Source: Thauera butanivorans NBRC 103042 (GTDB taxonomy: Bacteria; Pseudomonadota; Gammaproteobacteria; Burkholderiales; Rhodocyclaceae). Taken from it: DNA of 64,000 nt. Every line of letters starts with the position of its first letter. The stretch's first letter is position 1. Under the pieces are notes generated by a model. The model was given only the letters and a program-made list of their open reading frames with translations. It was not told the origin of the DNA and made no database searches. A program made the translations under genes and the position numbers. Below are positions 18,699 through 26,491 of this stretch, in pieces. The DNA is taken from contig NZ_BCUG01000002.1 of NCBI RefSeq assembly GCF_001591165.1, positions 124,001-188,000 of the forward strand, written 5' to 3'.

Positions 18699-19262
18699 TC
18701 AGCCCGCGGTCTCCTCCAGCGCCGCCAGCACCACCTTGCGCTCGATGCCGTCGAGCGCGGCCTCCAGTTCGGCGGACGACAGCGCCCGACGCGCGGGGTC
18801 GTACAGAAACTGCACCATGTGCCGCGCAGTAGCGTGGCCGCGATTGGCTGCGCGGGCAATGAAATCGATGCCGCGCTTCTCGTCCGCCATCACACCCTGC
18901 CCCGCAATCAGGCAGCGCCCGAGCCAGTGCATCCCTTCGGGGTAATCCTGCCGCACCGACGCCTCGAACCAGCCCAGCGCATCTTCCGCACGCCCCTGGC
19001 CCAATAACAGCAGACCCAGATCGCACTGCGCTTCGGCATCCCCGCCATCCGCCGCAAGGACCAGCGCACGGTCGTCCGCAGCCAGGTCGAGCGGAGATAG
19101 CTTCAGTGCATCATCGAGACAGACGCGGGTCTGTGGATTTGCGGGGGGGGGGATAACAGAATTCACTTCCGTCCGCAAGACCCCATCGGCAATTCGCCGC
19201 CACAAGGTGCGCTTGCTCAGACCGGTCAGCGAAATCGCCGTGTTCAGGTTGATGAAATCCAT
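18699..19262 (-). CDS. Helix-turn-helix protein with Sel1 repeats
   Basis: 187 residues. The N-terminus (NLNTAISLTGLSKRTLWRRI) looks like an excisionase/MerR-type helix-turn-helix. It is followed by a short linker and two Sel1-like repeats (AEAQCDLGLLLLGQGRAEDA at about 98 and GMHWLGRCLIAGQGVMADEK). Sel1 repeats usually mediate protein contacts, so this may be a regulator with a sensing scaffold. The linker is encoded by a run of ten Cs (19143-19152 on the plus strand as G), a slippage-prone tract that could switch the frame. It lies 95 bp upstream of the nucleotidyltransferase gene on the same strand. Function not known. Confidence 0.6.
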   Translation of the reverse strand: MDFINLNTAISLTGLSKRTLWRRIADGVLRTEVNSVIPPPANPQTRVCLDDALKLSPLDLAADDRALVLAADGGDAEAQCDLGLLLLGQGRAEDALGWFEASVRQDYPEGMHWLGRCLIAGQGVMADEKRGIDFIARAANRGHATARHMVQFLYDPARRALSSAELEAALDGIERKVVLAALEETAG

Positions 19263-19520
19263 GCCGCTTTTCCCAGGCTCCTGCAGGTGCGGCAGTGTAG
19301 CACCGCCCTTTCGCCGAGTTTGCCGAGCACGCCAAGTCAACGCGCGCCGAAAACGTCTGCCAACGTGCGTGCATCCAGGATGTTGTCCGCCCAGCATTCG
19401 AGGTCGGCCGTCAGGCCACTCCACCAGCAGCGGCACGTCCGGTTCGTGGAAGCGGTCGCCCAGGTGTCAAGGGGAGCGCAATTTTCCTCAGTGGCGGGAA
19501 TTGAAATTTCCCCATCCCGT

Positions 19521-20297
19521 TCACGCTTCGGCCTGTTCCGGACGGACGAGGCCGGCCTTCAACTTCTCTTTCAGTCGATACGAGTTGCCGCGGATGTTCA
19601 GCGTGACGGCGTGATGCAGTAGCCGGTCGAGGATCGCGGTAGCGATCACCCGATCGCCGAACACCTCGCCCCAGGCGCCGAAGCTCTGGTTGCTGGTGAG
19701 GATCATCGGGCCGCGCTCGTAGCGGCGGCTGATCAGCTGGAAGAAGAGATTGGCGCCCAGCCGGTCGATGGGCAGGTAGCCGATCTCATCGATGATCAAG
19801 AGCCGCGGCGTGGTGAAGAACTTGAGCTTCTCATCGAGCCGCCCTTCGTTGTGCGCCTTGGTGAGGGTGGCGATGAGGTTCGCTGCGGTACTGAACAGCA
19901 CCCGGTAGCCGGCCTCGATCGCCTTCAGTCCCAAGGCCACCGCCAAGTGGGTTTTGCCCACGCCCGGCGGACCGAGCACGAGGACGTTGTCGCCGTGCTC
20001 GATGAAGTGGCAGGAAGCGAGCGTCTGGACCTGCTTGCGATCGATCGAGGGCTGGTAGGAGAAGTCGAAGCTCTCCAGCGGCTTCACGAACGGGAAGCGC
20101 GCCATCGAGGTGCGCATCACCACGTTCTTGCTCGTCTTGGCGGCCACCTCCTCGGCGAGCACCTGCTCGAGGAAGTCGGCGTAGGCCAGTTCCTGCGCGG
20201 CGGCCTGCTGCAGGAGCGCTTCGAGGCGCTCGCGGCTCTTGAACAACCTCAGCTTCGTGAGATGCTCGGTCAGGCGTTCCAGTTGGGCGGGATTCAT
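19521..20297 (-). CDS. istB: IS21 family helper ATPase IstB
   Basis: 258 residues of the AAA+ DnaC-like IstB family, which selects targets and activates the IstA transposase. Walker A is GPPGVGKTH at 109-117 and Walker B is [10 protein letters not shown] near 164-173, with a sensor motif [10 protein letters not shown] further on. The ATG overlaps the istA stop (ATGA), typical coupling in IS21. No damage is visible. Confidence 0.93.
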   Translation of the reverse strand: MNPAQLERLTEHLTKLRLFKSRERLEALLQQAAAQELAYADFLEQVLAEEVAAKTSKNVVMRTSMARFPFVKPLESFDFSYQPSIDRKQVQTLASCHFIEHGDNVLVLGPPGVGKTHLAVALGLKAIEAGYRVLFSTAANLIATLTKAHNEGRLDEKLKFFTTPRLLIIDEIGYLPIDRLGANLFFQLISRRYERGPMILTSNQSFGAWGEVFGDRVIATAILDRLLHHAVTLNIRGNSYRLKEKLKAGLVRPEQAEA

Positions 20298-21535
20298 GCG
20301 GCCTCCAGCATCTGTTCGTAAATCGCCAAGTCACGCACCTCGACCTCCTCGTGGGCAGGGGGCGCCGGCCTTTCGAGCGGCTCGGCGAAGCGTTGGCGAG
20401 CATTGCGCGCCAATGCGCCCGGGCCGTGGGCCGGATCGATGCTCGACTGATGACGGCCGGCGAGCACCGGGTGCTCGGCCACGAGCTCGCCGCGGTAGCG
20501 GATCTGCCAGGTGCCGCCGGCGCGCACCACCTGCACGCTCTTGCCGATCAGCCGGCACGGCACCGAGTAGCGGTTGGCGTCGATCGAGACCAGCCAGTCG
20601 TCGGCCACGACCCGCTCGCGTACCATCGCCTCGAGGAAGCTTGCCTGGCCGGCGGTGGCAACCAATGCGGGCGCTTCCTCGGCGAAGCGCTCGATCGGAC
20701 GCTGGTGCGTCGTGCCGTGCACGCGCAGGTCGGCCACGTCCTGCGACCACTGGTGAAGCTGCGCGTTGAAGTCGTCCAGATCCCGAAACACGCGGCCCGG
20801 CACGAAGTTGCGCTTGACGTACTTCACCCCCGATTCGACCTTGCCCTTGGTCTGCGCCCGATAGGGGCGGCACAGCCGCGGTTCGAACCCCCAATGCTTG
20901 GCAAAGGCATCGAAGGTGGCGTTCCACACCGGTTTGCCGTCCTCCGTGCCAAGCACGACGGTGCGCATGCGGTCGTACAGCAGCTCGGCGCAGCGTCCGC
21001 CGAAATGCGCGAACGCGTGTTCGTGAGCGGCCAGGAGCGAGCTGAGCCGTTCGTGCTCGAAACCTTCGACGTAGGCGCGCCGCGAGTAGCCCAGCGTCAT
21101 CACGAAGACGTGAACCCGGGCGACTTCGCCGCCCAGCCTCACCTTCACCTGGCCCCAGTCGACTTGCGCCTGCTGACCCGGCGCCGTCTCGAAGCGGCGC
21201 TGCGTCAGCGAGGCGGCCACCGCTTCGGCCCGCAGCGGCCTTACGGCGTTCTTCACCGTGTCGTAGCCGCCTACGTAACCGCGCTGGGCCACCAGTTCCT
21301 GGTACAGGATGCGCGCCGAGTAGCGCACCTGCGTGGCACGCGCCTCAAGCCACTCCAGATGCGGGGTCAGCAGCGTTTGCGCGACTTCCTCCCGGCGGTA
21401 TGGCTGCCATTCCGACTTCGCCAGCCAGCCTCTGACCGTCTTGCGGTCCAGATCCAGCTGCCGCGCGATCGCCGACACGCTCAAGCCGGACTGGCGCAAC
21501 CGCCGAATCTCCTCCCAACGTTCCTTGCCGACCAC
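20294..21535 (-). CDS. istA: IS21 family transposase IstA
   Basis: About 413 residues from the GTG at 21535, which has GGGGAG 7-8 bases upstream. The frame stays open to an ATG at 21652, but that extension is mostly encoded by a 16-bp-stem hairpin. A DNA-binding helix-turn-helix ([20 protein letters not shown]) is followed by the rve integrase core with AQVDWG, LLYDRM and the glutamate in [10 protein letters not shown] as the DDE residues. The C-terminal Mu-transposase-like beta domain follows. It appears intact and potentially active. Confidence 0.9.
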   Translation of the reverse strand: MVGKERWEEIRRLRQSGLSVSAIARQLDLDRKTVRGWLAKSEWQPYRREEVAQTLLTPHLEWLEARATQVRYSARILYQELVAQRGYVGGYDTVKNAVRPLRAEAVAASLTQRRFETAPGQQAQVDWGQVKVRLGGEVARVHVFVMTLGYSRRAYVEGFEHERLSSLLAAHEHAFAHFGGRCAELLYDRMRTVVLGTEDGKPVWNATFDAFAKHWGFEPRLCRPYRAQTKGKVESGVKYVKRNFVPGRVFRDLDDFNAQLHQWSQDVADLRVHGTTHQRPIERFAEEAPALVATAGQASFLEAMVRERVVADDWLVSIDANRYSVPCRLIGKSVQVVRAGGTWQIRYRGELVAEHPVLAGRHQSSIDPAHGPGALARNARQRFAEPLERPAPPAHEEVEVRDLAIYEQMLEAA

Positions 21536-21580
21536 CGCCGTCTCCCCGCCGTGTGCCAAGGCGGGCAGCGTAGCGCGGGC

Positions 21581-21616
21581 GCCGACGGTGTCGGCCCGAG
21601 GGCCGACACCGTCGGC
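21581..21616 (-). promoter_or_regulatory. 16-bp perfect hairpin in the istA leader
   Basis: GCCGACGGTGTCGGCC (21581-21596) pairs perfectly with GGCCGACACCGTCGGC (21601-21616) around a 4-base loop. It lies just upstream of the preferred istA start. A strong hairpin here could block read-through transcription or translation entering from outside the IS, a known way transposons limit activity. There is no T-tract, so it is not a classic terminator. Confidence 0.6.
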
Positions 21617-21964
21617 CACTTCGTTTCCTTCCATCTTTGAACCCCTCATCAAAGGTGGGTGGGGAAAATTCGTTTCCCATCACTGGGGATTATTGGAGTC
21701 CTACTGACACCCAGGCGCTCCTTGAGCTGTTCCTGGCGGATCGGGGTGATGCGCGCGCTGTCATCGATGCCCTGCGCTTCGGCCTGGGCGAAGAACTCCA
21801 GCGCCTGGCGCGGGTAGTCGAGGATCAGCTTCTGCGTGCCAGCAATGCCCTCACTGTGCCAACTCTTCTCGTGGCACAGCCCAGCCCATGCCACCGGGCG
21901 CGGACGCCCTGCCCCACGCCGTGCCAGCCCTAAAAGTCCGTGAAATAGCTCACGCAGAAATAGC

Positions 21965-21979
21965 TGGCACGGCAGTTGC
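21965..21979 (+). promoter_or_regulatory. Sigma-54 (-24/-12) promoter for the short pilin cluster
   Basis: CTGGCACGGCAGTTGC matches the sigma-54 consensus (TGGCACG-N4-TTGC) completely, with exactly 10 bases between the invariant GG (21966-21967) and GC (21978-21979). Transcription would begin near 21991, about 63 bp before the pilin ATG. Sigma-54 promoters are the rule for pilA in several proteobacteria, so an enhancer-binding activator such as PilR is expected. No activator gene is in the window. Confidence 0.85.
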
Positions 21980-22053
21980 GATAGGAAAGCCGGAAGGTGA
22001 CGAAAGCATGACTGCTCAGGCACCCCGAAATTACAACCAACCAGGAGCACAAA

Positions 22054-22233
22054 ATGAAAAAGGTGCAAAAGGGTTTCACCCTGATCGAATTGATGATCGT
22101 CGTGGCGATCATCGGCATTCTGGCCGCTGTGGCGATTCCGCAGTTCAATGAATACCGTGCCAAGGCGAATGACGCCACTGCCAATGCGGACGCCCGGAAT
22201 GGCGAAACCGTAATGATGGCTGCGCAGATTTGA
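22054..22233 (+). CDS. Minimal type IV pilin (59-aa prepilin, N-terminal helix only)
   Basis: The protein starts MKKVQKG then [17 protein letters not shown], a textbook class III signal: cleavage by PilD after G7, F8 becomes residue 1 and E12 is the +5 glutamate. The mature chain is only 52 residues and ends at a stop after the alpha-1 helix, with no globular head or disulfide loop. An AGGAG site lies 8 bases before the ATG. This resembles the short PilA of Geobacter, but aromatic residues are few (F8, F32 and Y35), so metal-like conduction is not suggested. It stands first in a sigma-54-driven cluster; no assembly genes are nearby. Confidence 0.85.
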   Translation: MKKVQKGFTLIELMIVVAIIGILAAVAIPQFNEYRAKANDATANADARNGETVMMAAQI

Positions 22234-22261
22234 TCAATCAAGCTTCGAAAGGAATTCAATC

Positions 22262-22696
22262 ATGAAGAACAAACTGCTCGTGCTGTTGCTTGGCGCCGCT
22301 TTTTCGTCAATGTCGCTTGCCGACCCGGTCGTGCTTTCGCCTGGAGAAGTCAATACGATTGCTGGTATTGGCGGCGATGGAGAGCTCCAGTGCGACCTGC
22401 TGAGCGAAACGGTCCGCGTCGGGCTCTCTGCCAATGTTCGCGGAGTGATCGAATGCAACACCGAGGATAGCGTCACAGCAATCGCCACCTGCCATACTGC
22501 AGGTCGAAAGGTTTTCAATGCCCCCATTACCGATGCAGAAACGGGAGCCGTTACGCCGACTGACGTAACGCAAGGCATCATTTTTACATCGTCCTCGCTG
22601 GGCGGAAAAATTGGCGTCGTGGAAGGTGATGGATGCACAGGCGATGGGGGCCTCACAACGGCCTCTGCTGAGGCTGCAACCCCTCCCACCCCATAA
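22262..22696 (+). CDS. Secreted four-cysteine protein, possible partner of the short pilin
   Basis: 144 residues with a Sec signal peptide (1-20, cleaved after SLA). Four cysteines at 44, 65, 77 and 125 suggest two disulfides. A tail of Thr/Ala/Pro ends the protein. It begins 28 bp after the pilin stop with an AAAGGA site and shares spacing and sequence with the protein at 22831-23202 (L-L-x-x-x-x-x-x-L-S-x-x-V-x-G-x-x-x-C, then T-C-H-x-x-G-R/K, G-I/V-I/V-F, GGKI). I do not recognise the family. Position and secretion suggest it supplies the head domain, or acts as chaperone, for the headless pilin. Confidence 0.65.
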   Translation: MKNKLLVLLLGAAFSSMSLADPVVLSPGEVNTIAGIGGDGELQCDLLSETVRVGLSANVRGVIECNTEDSVTAIATCHTAGRKVFNAPITDAETGAVTPTDVTQGIIFTSSSLGGKIGVVEGDGCTGDGGLTTASAEAATPPTP

Positions 22697-22722
22697 CATA
22701 GGCATAACTGCTTAGCGTACAG

Positions 22723-22757
22723 AAGGGGAAGGCCGGCACACACCGGCTTCCCCTTTT
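22723..22757 (+). terminator. Rho-independent terminator after the first four-cysteine gene
   Basis: AAGGGGAAG-G-CCGG, loop CACACA, CCGG-CTTCCCC followed by TTTT at 22754-22757 forms a strong GC-rich stem with one bulged G. It would end the pilin transcript after the second gene, making pilin and its partner the abundant short message and leaving downstream genes to read-through or their own promoter. Confidence 0.85.
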
Positions 22758-22830
22758 ATCATGAATTGTCCAATCCATTCCGTACCTACGGCATATAACA
22801 ACTAGCGACTTCCAGTGCCGGAGTTCTCTC

Positions 22831-23202
22831 ATGTCACTCCACCATACTGGTTTACTGATCATTTTCGTCCTTCTCCACGGCAATGCCATCGCCGCACCAG
22901 TCGTTTCCGGGGAAATCATCACCGCAGGCAGCAGCGGGGATTGCGCGCTGCTGCAAACCGGGATCACGCTCCATCTGTCGCATCAGGTCAAGGGCGCCTA
23001 CCTGTGCGGCACGGCAGCCATCGGCTTATCGACCTGCCATCCGGGCGGCAAGCGCACGCTGACACTCAACGACGGTTCGAGCAGCAGTACCGGCGTCGTC
23101 TTTCAGGCACTCACGGGGGGCGGCAAGATCACGCAGGCAGCAGATTGCCCGCCAGGAAACGAGCAGATTCCGGACAGTCTGGTGCGGTCGGACACACCGT
23201 GA
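22831..23202 (+). CDS. Secreted four-cysteine protein, paralogue of the preceding gene
   Basis: 123 residues with a signal peptide (1-21, cleaved after AIA). Cysteines at 38, 59, 69 and 106 align with those of the 144-residue neighbour: the first gap is 20 residues in both, and the later blocks (S-T-C-H-P-G-G-K-R, G-V-V-F, G-G-G-K-I) correspond. So the two arose by duplication and have diverged strongly. It has a GGAG site about 10 bases before the ATG and lies beyond a terminator, 14 bp before the permease gene. Function unknown. Confidence 0.62.
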   Translation: MSLHHTGLLIIFVLLHGNAIAAPVVSGEIITAGSSGDCALLQTGITLHLSHQVKGAYLCGTAAIGLSTCHPGGKRTLTLNDGSSSSTGVVFQALTGGGKITQAADCPPGNEQIPDSLVRSDTP

Positions 23203-23215
23203 GCACAAAAACACA

Positions 23216-24025
23216 ATGATCCGCTTGACAGATTTCTCCGTCGGCATCCGCCTCACGCTGCGCGCCCGCTTCCTCAGCATCTCGCTGTGGCTGCTGGCCG
23301 CCGTGCTGATTGCCGCCTTCATGGCCGCGCAATTCAGCGGCCGCCAGCCCGCTACCCTGGCACTGGACGTGGGGCTGTCGCTGATCCGCATCACCCTGCC
23401 GATCTTCGGCGTACTGATGCTTCAGGAACTGATCTCGCGCGAGTTCGAGCGCAAACTCTTCCTGAGCACACTGACCTACCCCCGCCCCCGCCATGCCTTT
23501 CTGCTGGGCCGCCTTGCCGCGCTGGGGCTGCTGATGGCAGCGTTGCTGGCTGTGCTGGCCGCTTCGCTGGCCGCGCTCACCCACTGGATCGGTCAAGGCT
23601 ATGCGCAGTCCACGCCGGTATCGCTCGGTCTGCCTTATCTCATCACCATCGGCTTCATCCTGCTCGACCTGTGGGTCATCCTCGCGCTGGGCGCGCTGCT
23701 GGCGGTGGTGGCGTCCACGCCCAGTTTCGTGCTGATCGGCACGCTGGGCTTCATGCTGGTGGCACGTTCCTTCTCCACCATCGTCGCCTTACTGCAGCGC
23801 GAAAGCTGGCTGGTGGAAAACGCCGAAGTTTATGGCGGATCGCTGGGCCTGCTGGGCTATGCGCTGCCCGACCTGGCCGCGCTGGACGTGCGCATGATCG
23901 CGCTGTACGGCCAGATGGACCTGCTGCCGGCACAGTGGCCGTGGCATGTGGCCAGCGCGCTGGCCTATTGCACGGCATTGACGGCGGTAGCGGTGTGGGC
24001 GCTGACGCGCAAGCGCTTCGCCTGA
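23216..24025 (+). CDS. ABC-2 type transporter permease-like membrane protein
   Basis: 269 residues with about six transmembrane helices. The layout is that of an ABC-2 permease: a short cytosolic N-terminus, helix 1 at 23-42, a coupling-helix-like ELISREFERKLFLSTLTYPRPR stretch between helices 2 and 3, and four further helices ending TRKRFA. No ATP-binding subunit is encoded beside it; the nearest flanks are the secreted proteins and a helical-repeat protein. Either the ATPase lies elsewhere or the locus lost it during the IS insertions that flank the cluster. Confidence 0.65.
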   Translation: MIRLTDFSVGIRLTLRARFLSISLWLLAAVLIAAFMAAQFSGRQPATLALDVGLSLIRITLPIFGVLMLQELISREFERKLFLSTLTYPRPRHAFLLGRLAALGLLMAALLAVLAASLAALTHWIGQGYAQSTPVSLGLPYLITIGFILLDLWVILALGALLAVVASTPSFVLIGTLGFMLVARSFSTIVALLQRESWLVENAEVYGGSLGLLGYALPDLAALDVRMIALYGQMDLLPAQWPWHVASALAYCTALTAVAVWALTRKRFA

Positions 24026-24035
24026 CGGGGCGCAC

Positions 24036-24896
24036 ATGACTGCAACACACGCCAACAAGGCCCTGCTGATCGCCCTCGCCGGCTTCGGTGCGTTTGCCGC
24101 GCTGGTGCTGGGCCGAGGCCCCTTGCAGGCGCCACCGCAGCCAGCCGTGGCCGACCGGGTGGTGATTTCCGCGCCGGTGCAGGTGCTGCTGGCAGGCGGC
24201 GACCGCTTTTTGGCCGCGGATTTCGAAGCCATCCGTGCAGCGGCAACGGCCGACGACAGCACCGCTGACAACGAGGCCAGTGCCTCCTTCCGCATCCGCG
24301 CGCATCGGGTGGTCGCGCAGTTGAATCCCTGCCACGAGGACAACTACTACATCGCCAACGCCATGCTGTCCTGGGGCGGCGCACCGTCCGAAGGGCTGGA
24401 CGTGCTGCGCCGGGCGACGGATTGCCGGATGTGGGACGAATACCCAGCCTTTTACCTCGGCTTCAATGAATGGTTTTTCAACCGCGACGCCGCCGCCGCC
24501 CGCAACGCGATGGAGCTGGCCAGCGACCGCGCCGCCGACCCGCAACAAGCCGCCACACTGCGCCGCATGGGCGTGATGATCGAGGCCGGCGAGTTTGCCG
24601 ACCAGCGCGTCGCGCTGGCCTTTCTACGCCAGGAGCGCGCGCAAGCCGGCGACGACAAACTGCGCGAAATGCTCGACAGGCGGATCATCCGCCTGGAAGG
24701 CTTGATTGCTTTGCGCGATGCCCAGGCACGCTACGAAACGCAAGCCGGTCAGCCCTTGGCTCACCCGCAAATGTTGCTGGACGAAGGCTTGCTTGATGCT
24801 TTCCCCAACGATCCGTTACGGCTGGGTTATGAGTTTACTGACGGGCAGTTTCGGTTACGGGAAGTGAAAGTGCCCGGGATGAAGCGTGGACGGTAG
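24036..24896 (+). CDS. Membrane-anchored helical-repeat (TPR-like) protein of the pilin cluster
   Basis: 286 residues. One transmembrane anchor (about 9-27), then an all-helical periplasmic part that reads like degenerate TPRs: YYIANAMLSWGGAPSEGLDVLRRATDC and similar units. Two cysteines (in NPCHED and TDCRMW) may pair. The C-terminal DEGLLDAFPNDPLRLGYEF is proline-free until its end. It starts 10 bp after the permease gene and is likely cotranslated with it. No known family recognised with confidence; a docking role for the secreted proteins is an inference. Confidence 0.55.
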   Translation: MTATHANKALLIALAGFGAFAALVLGRGPLQAPPQPAVADRVVISAPVQVLLAGGDRFLAADFEAIRAAATADDSTADNEASASFRIRAHRVVAQLNPCHEDNYYIANAMLSWGGAPSEGLDVLRRATDCRMWDEYPAFYLGFNEWFFNRDAAAARNAMELASDRAADPQQAATLRRMGVMIEAGEFADQRVALAFLRQERAQAGDDKLREMLDRRIIRLEGLIALRDAQARYETQAGQPLAHPQMLLDEGLLDAFPNDPLRLGYEFTDGQFRLREVKVPGMKRGR

Positions 24897-26170
24897 GTGG
24901 TGCTTGCTTCACGGACTATGCCATCTCACGCGGAAGTCAGCGGGGACTCTGTGGTTAATCGGCGGGTGAGTGAACGGCTGCGATCGACCGATGCTGTTGA
25001 AAAACCCGGCGGTAAAATATGTCCTATGGATTGATGCGCTGGGGTGGCCAGGATGATGGGGCAGCAGAAGGGCAATCAGGACAGGCTATTCTACAGCTTC
25101 AACCTGGAGGATCACATTCCCGCCAACCACTTGCTGCGGGCCATTGACCGCTGCCTGGACCTGAAGGGGCTACGCCCCCACCTGGAAGACCACTACAGCA
25201 CCACCGGGCGCCCCTCGGTCGATCCGGAATTGATGATCCGCATGCTCATCATCGGCTACTGCTATGGCATCCGTTCCGAGCGCCGGCTGTGCGAGGAGGT
25301 CCATCTCAATCTGGCTTACCGCTGGTTCTGCCGCCTGGGGCTGGAGGATGCGCTCCCCAACCACTCCACCTTCTCCAAGAACCGGCACGGGCGTTTCCGG
25401 GAGAGCGACACCTTCCGCTGGCTCTTCGATGAAGTGGTGCGCGCCTGCATGGCGGCCGGCCTGGTCAAGGGAGAAGGGTTTGCCATGGATGCCAGCATTG
25501 TGGCGGCCGAGGCGAGCACCAAACTAGCCATGCCGGGGGACGAGCCCTACGTCTGGCAGAACCCGGCTCATTGCAGCCGGGCTGTGCGCGAGTATTTGGA
25601 GAACCTGGATGATGAGATGTTTGCCGAGACCGTTCCCAAACGGATTTCCCTGAGCGACCCGCAATCCCGCTGGACAGCCGCCCCGGGCGGGCCAGCCTTT
25701 TTCGCCTACTCCACCAATTACCTCATCGATGTCGCCCATGGTGTGATCCTCGATGTGGAGCCCACGCCGGCCCACCGGACGGCAGAGGTGGAATCCACCA
25801 AGACCATGGTGGAACGGGTCGAGGAACGCTTCGACCTCACCCCGCACCGACTCATCGGCGATACCGCTTATGGCACAGCGCCGATGTTGGGCTGGATGGT
25901 CGAGGAGAAAGGAATCGAGCCCCATGTGCCGGTCTGGGACAAGAGTGAGCGTCGGGACGACACTTTCCCCAGCAGCGATTTCTCGTGGGATGCAGAGAAG
26001 AAGGAATATCGTTGCCCGGCCGGCAAGGCGCTCAAGCACAACTGGCGCCCCTTCAAGAAGCCGCGGAGCCATATTACCCAGGCCGATACCGTTGTCTATC
26101 GCGCCAGCCAACATGACTGCGCAGCTTTGTATTGACCCAGTGAAAACCTGCTCACGTCATAATCGAGGAA

Positions 26171-26491
26171 ATGACGATGAGCACGAAGATGGAAGAAGAC
26201 ATCAAACGCTGGACGGCCAAGCGCAAAAGCGCGCTGGTGCTGGACATCATCCAAGGCAAGACGACAGTGGCCGAGGCGAGCCGCCAGTACGACCTGTCAC
26301 CATCGGAAGTCGAGCAGTGGGTGGGTGACGGCAAGCGGGGTATGGAGAACGCCCTGCGAGCCAGCCCGCAGGATGTCCGTGAGCAGTACGAGCGCCAGCT
26401 TAAAGAGCTGCAAGAGGCGTACGGCGAAGCGATGCTGGAGCTGCGCGCCAGAAAAAAATTGCAGTCCCTGCTGGGCGAGGACGAGAAGTGA
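26171..26491 (+). CDS. IS3 family transposase OrfA
   Basis: 106 residues (or 104 from the ATG at 26177, whose spacing to GAGGA is better). A helix-turn-helix (IIQGKTTVAEASRQYDLSPS) is followed by a leucine-zipper-like helix (QYERQLKELQEAYGEAMLEL) used for oligomerisation. It overlaps orfB by 4 bp in the -1 frame, and the heptamer A-AAA-AAA lies near its end. Confidence 0.88.
   Translation: MTMSTKMEEDIKRWTAKRKSALVLDIIQGKTTVAEASRQYDLSPSEVEQWVGDGKRGMENALRASPQDVREQYERQLKELQEAYGEAMLELRARKKLQSLLGEDEK
26452..26458 (+). other. Programmed -1 frameshift site between OrfA and OrfB
   Basis: Seven As sit in the OrfA frame as A-AAA-AAA (codons AGA AAA AAA TTG), the X-XXY-YYZ slippery pattern used by IS3 elements. 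After a -1 slip the frame is open (I-A-V-P-A-G-R-G-R-E) and joins directly to orfB, giving the OrfAB transposase. Confidence 0.75.

Larger units (their letters stand above)
19465..21709 (-). mobile_element. IS21-family insertion sequence (2245 bp)
   Basis: The element is bounded by TGTCA...TGACA ends. About 50 bp of imperfect terminal inverted repeat is visible, including blocks CAGTG..GGGAA and TTTCCCCA on both sides. It is flanked by a direct target duplication CCCAGG at 19459-19464 and 21710-21715, within the 4-8 bp expected for IS21. It carries istA and istB in the usual overlapping order and appears complete. Confidence 0.9.
19337..21840 (-). pseudogene. DUF4351/Rpn-like cytosolic protein gene, decayed and split by IS21
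   Basis: Two pieces flank the IS21 element. The 5' piece (about 21840-21710) reads KLILDYPRQALEFF ... IRQEQLKERLG. The 3' piece (19464 downward) continues DRFHEPDVPLLVEWPDGR, then after an apparent internal deletion and frame change ends ECWADNILDARTLADVFGAR and a stop at 19337. Removing the IS and one copy of the 6-bp duplication joins E-R-L-G to D-R-F exactly. The start, middle and end match uncharacterised cytosolic proteins with a DUF4351-like C-terminus, from memory of the family. The gene was already degraded or has decayed since. Confidence 0.6.
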
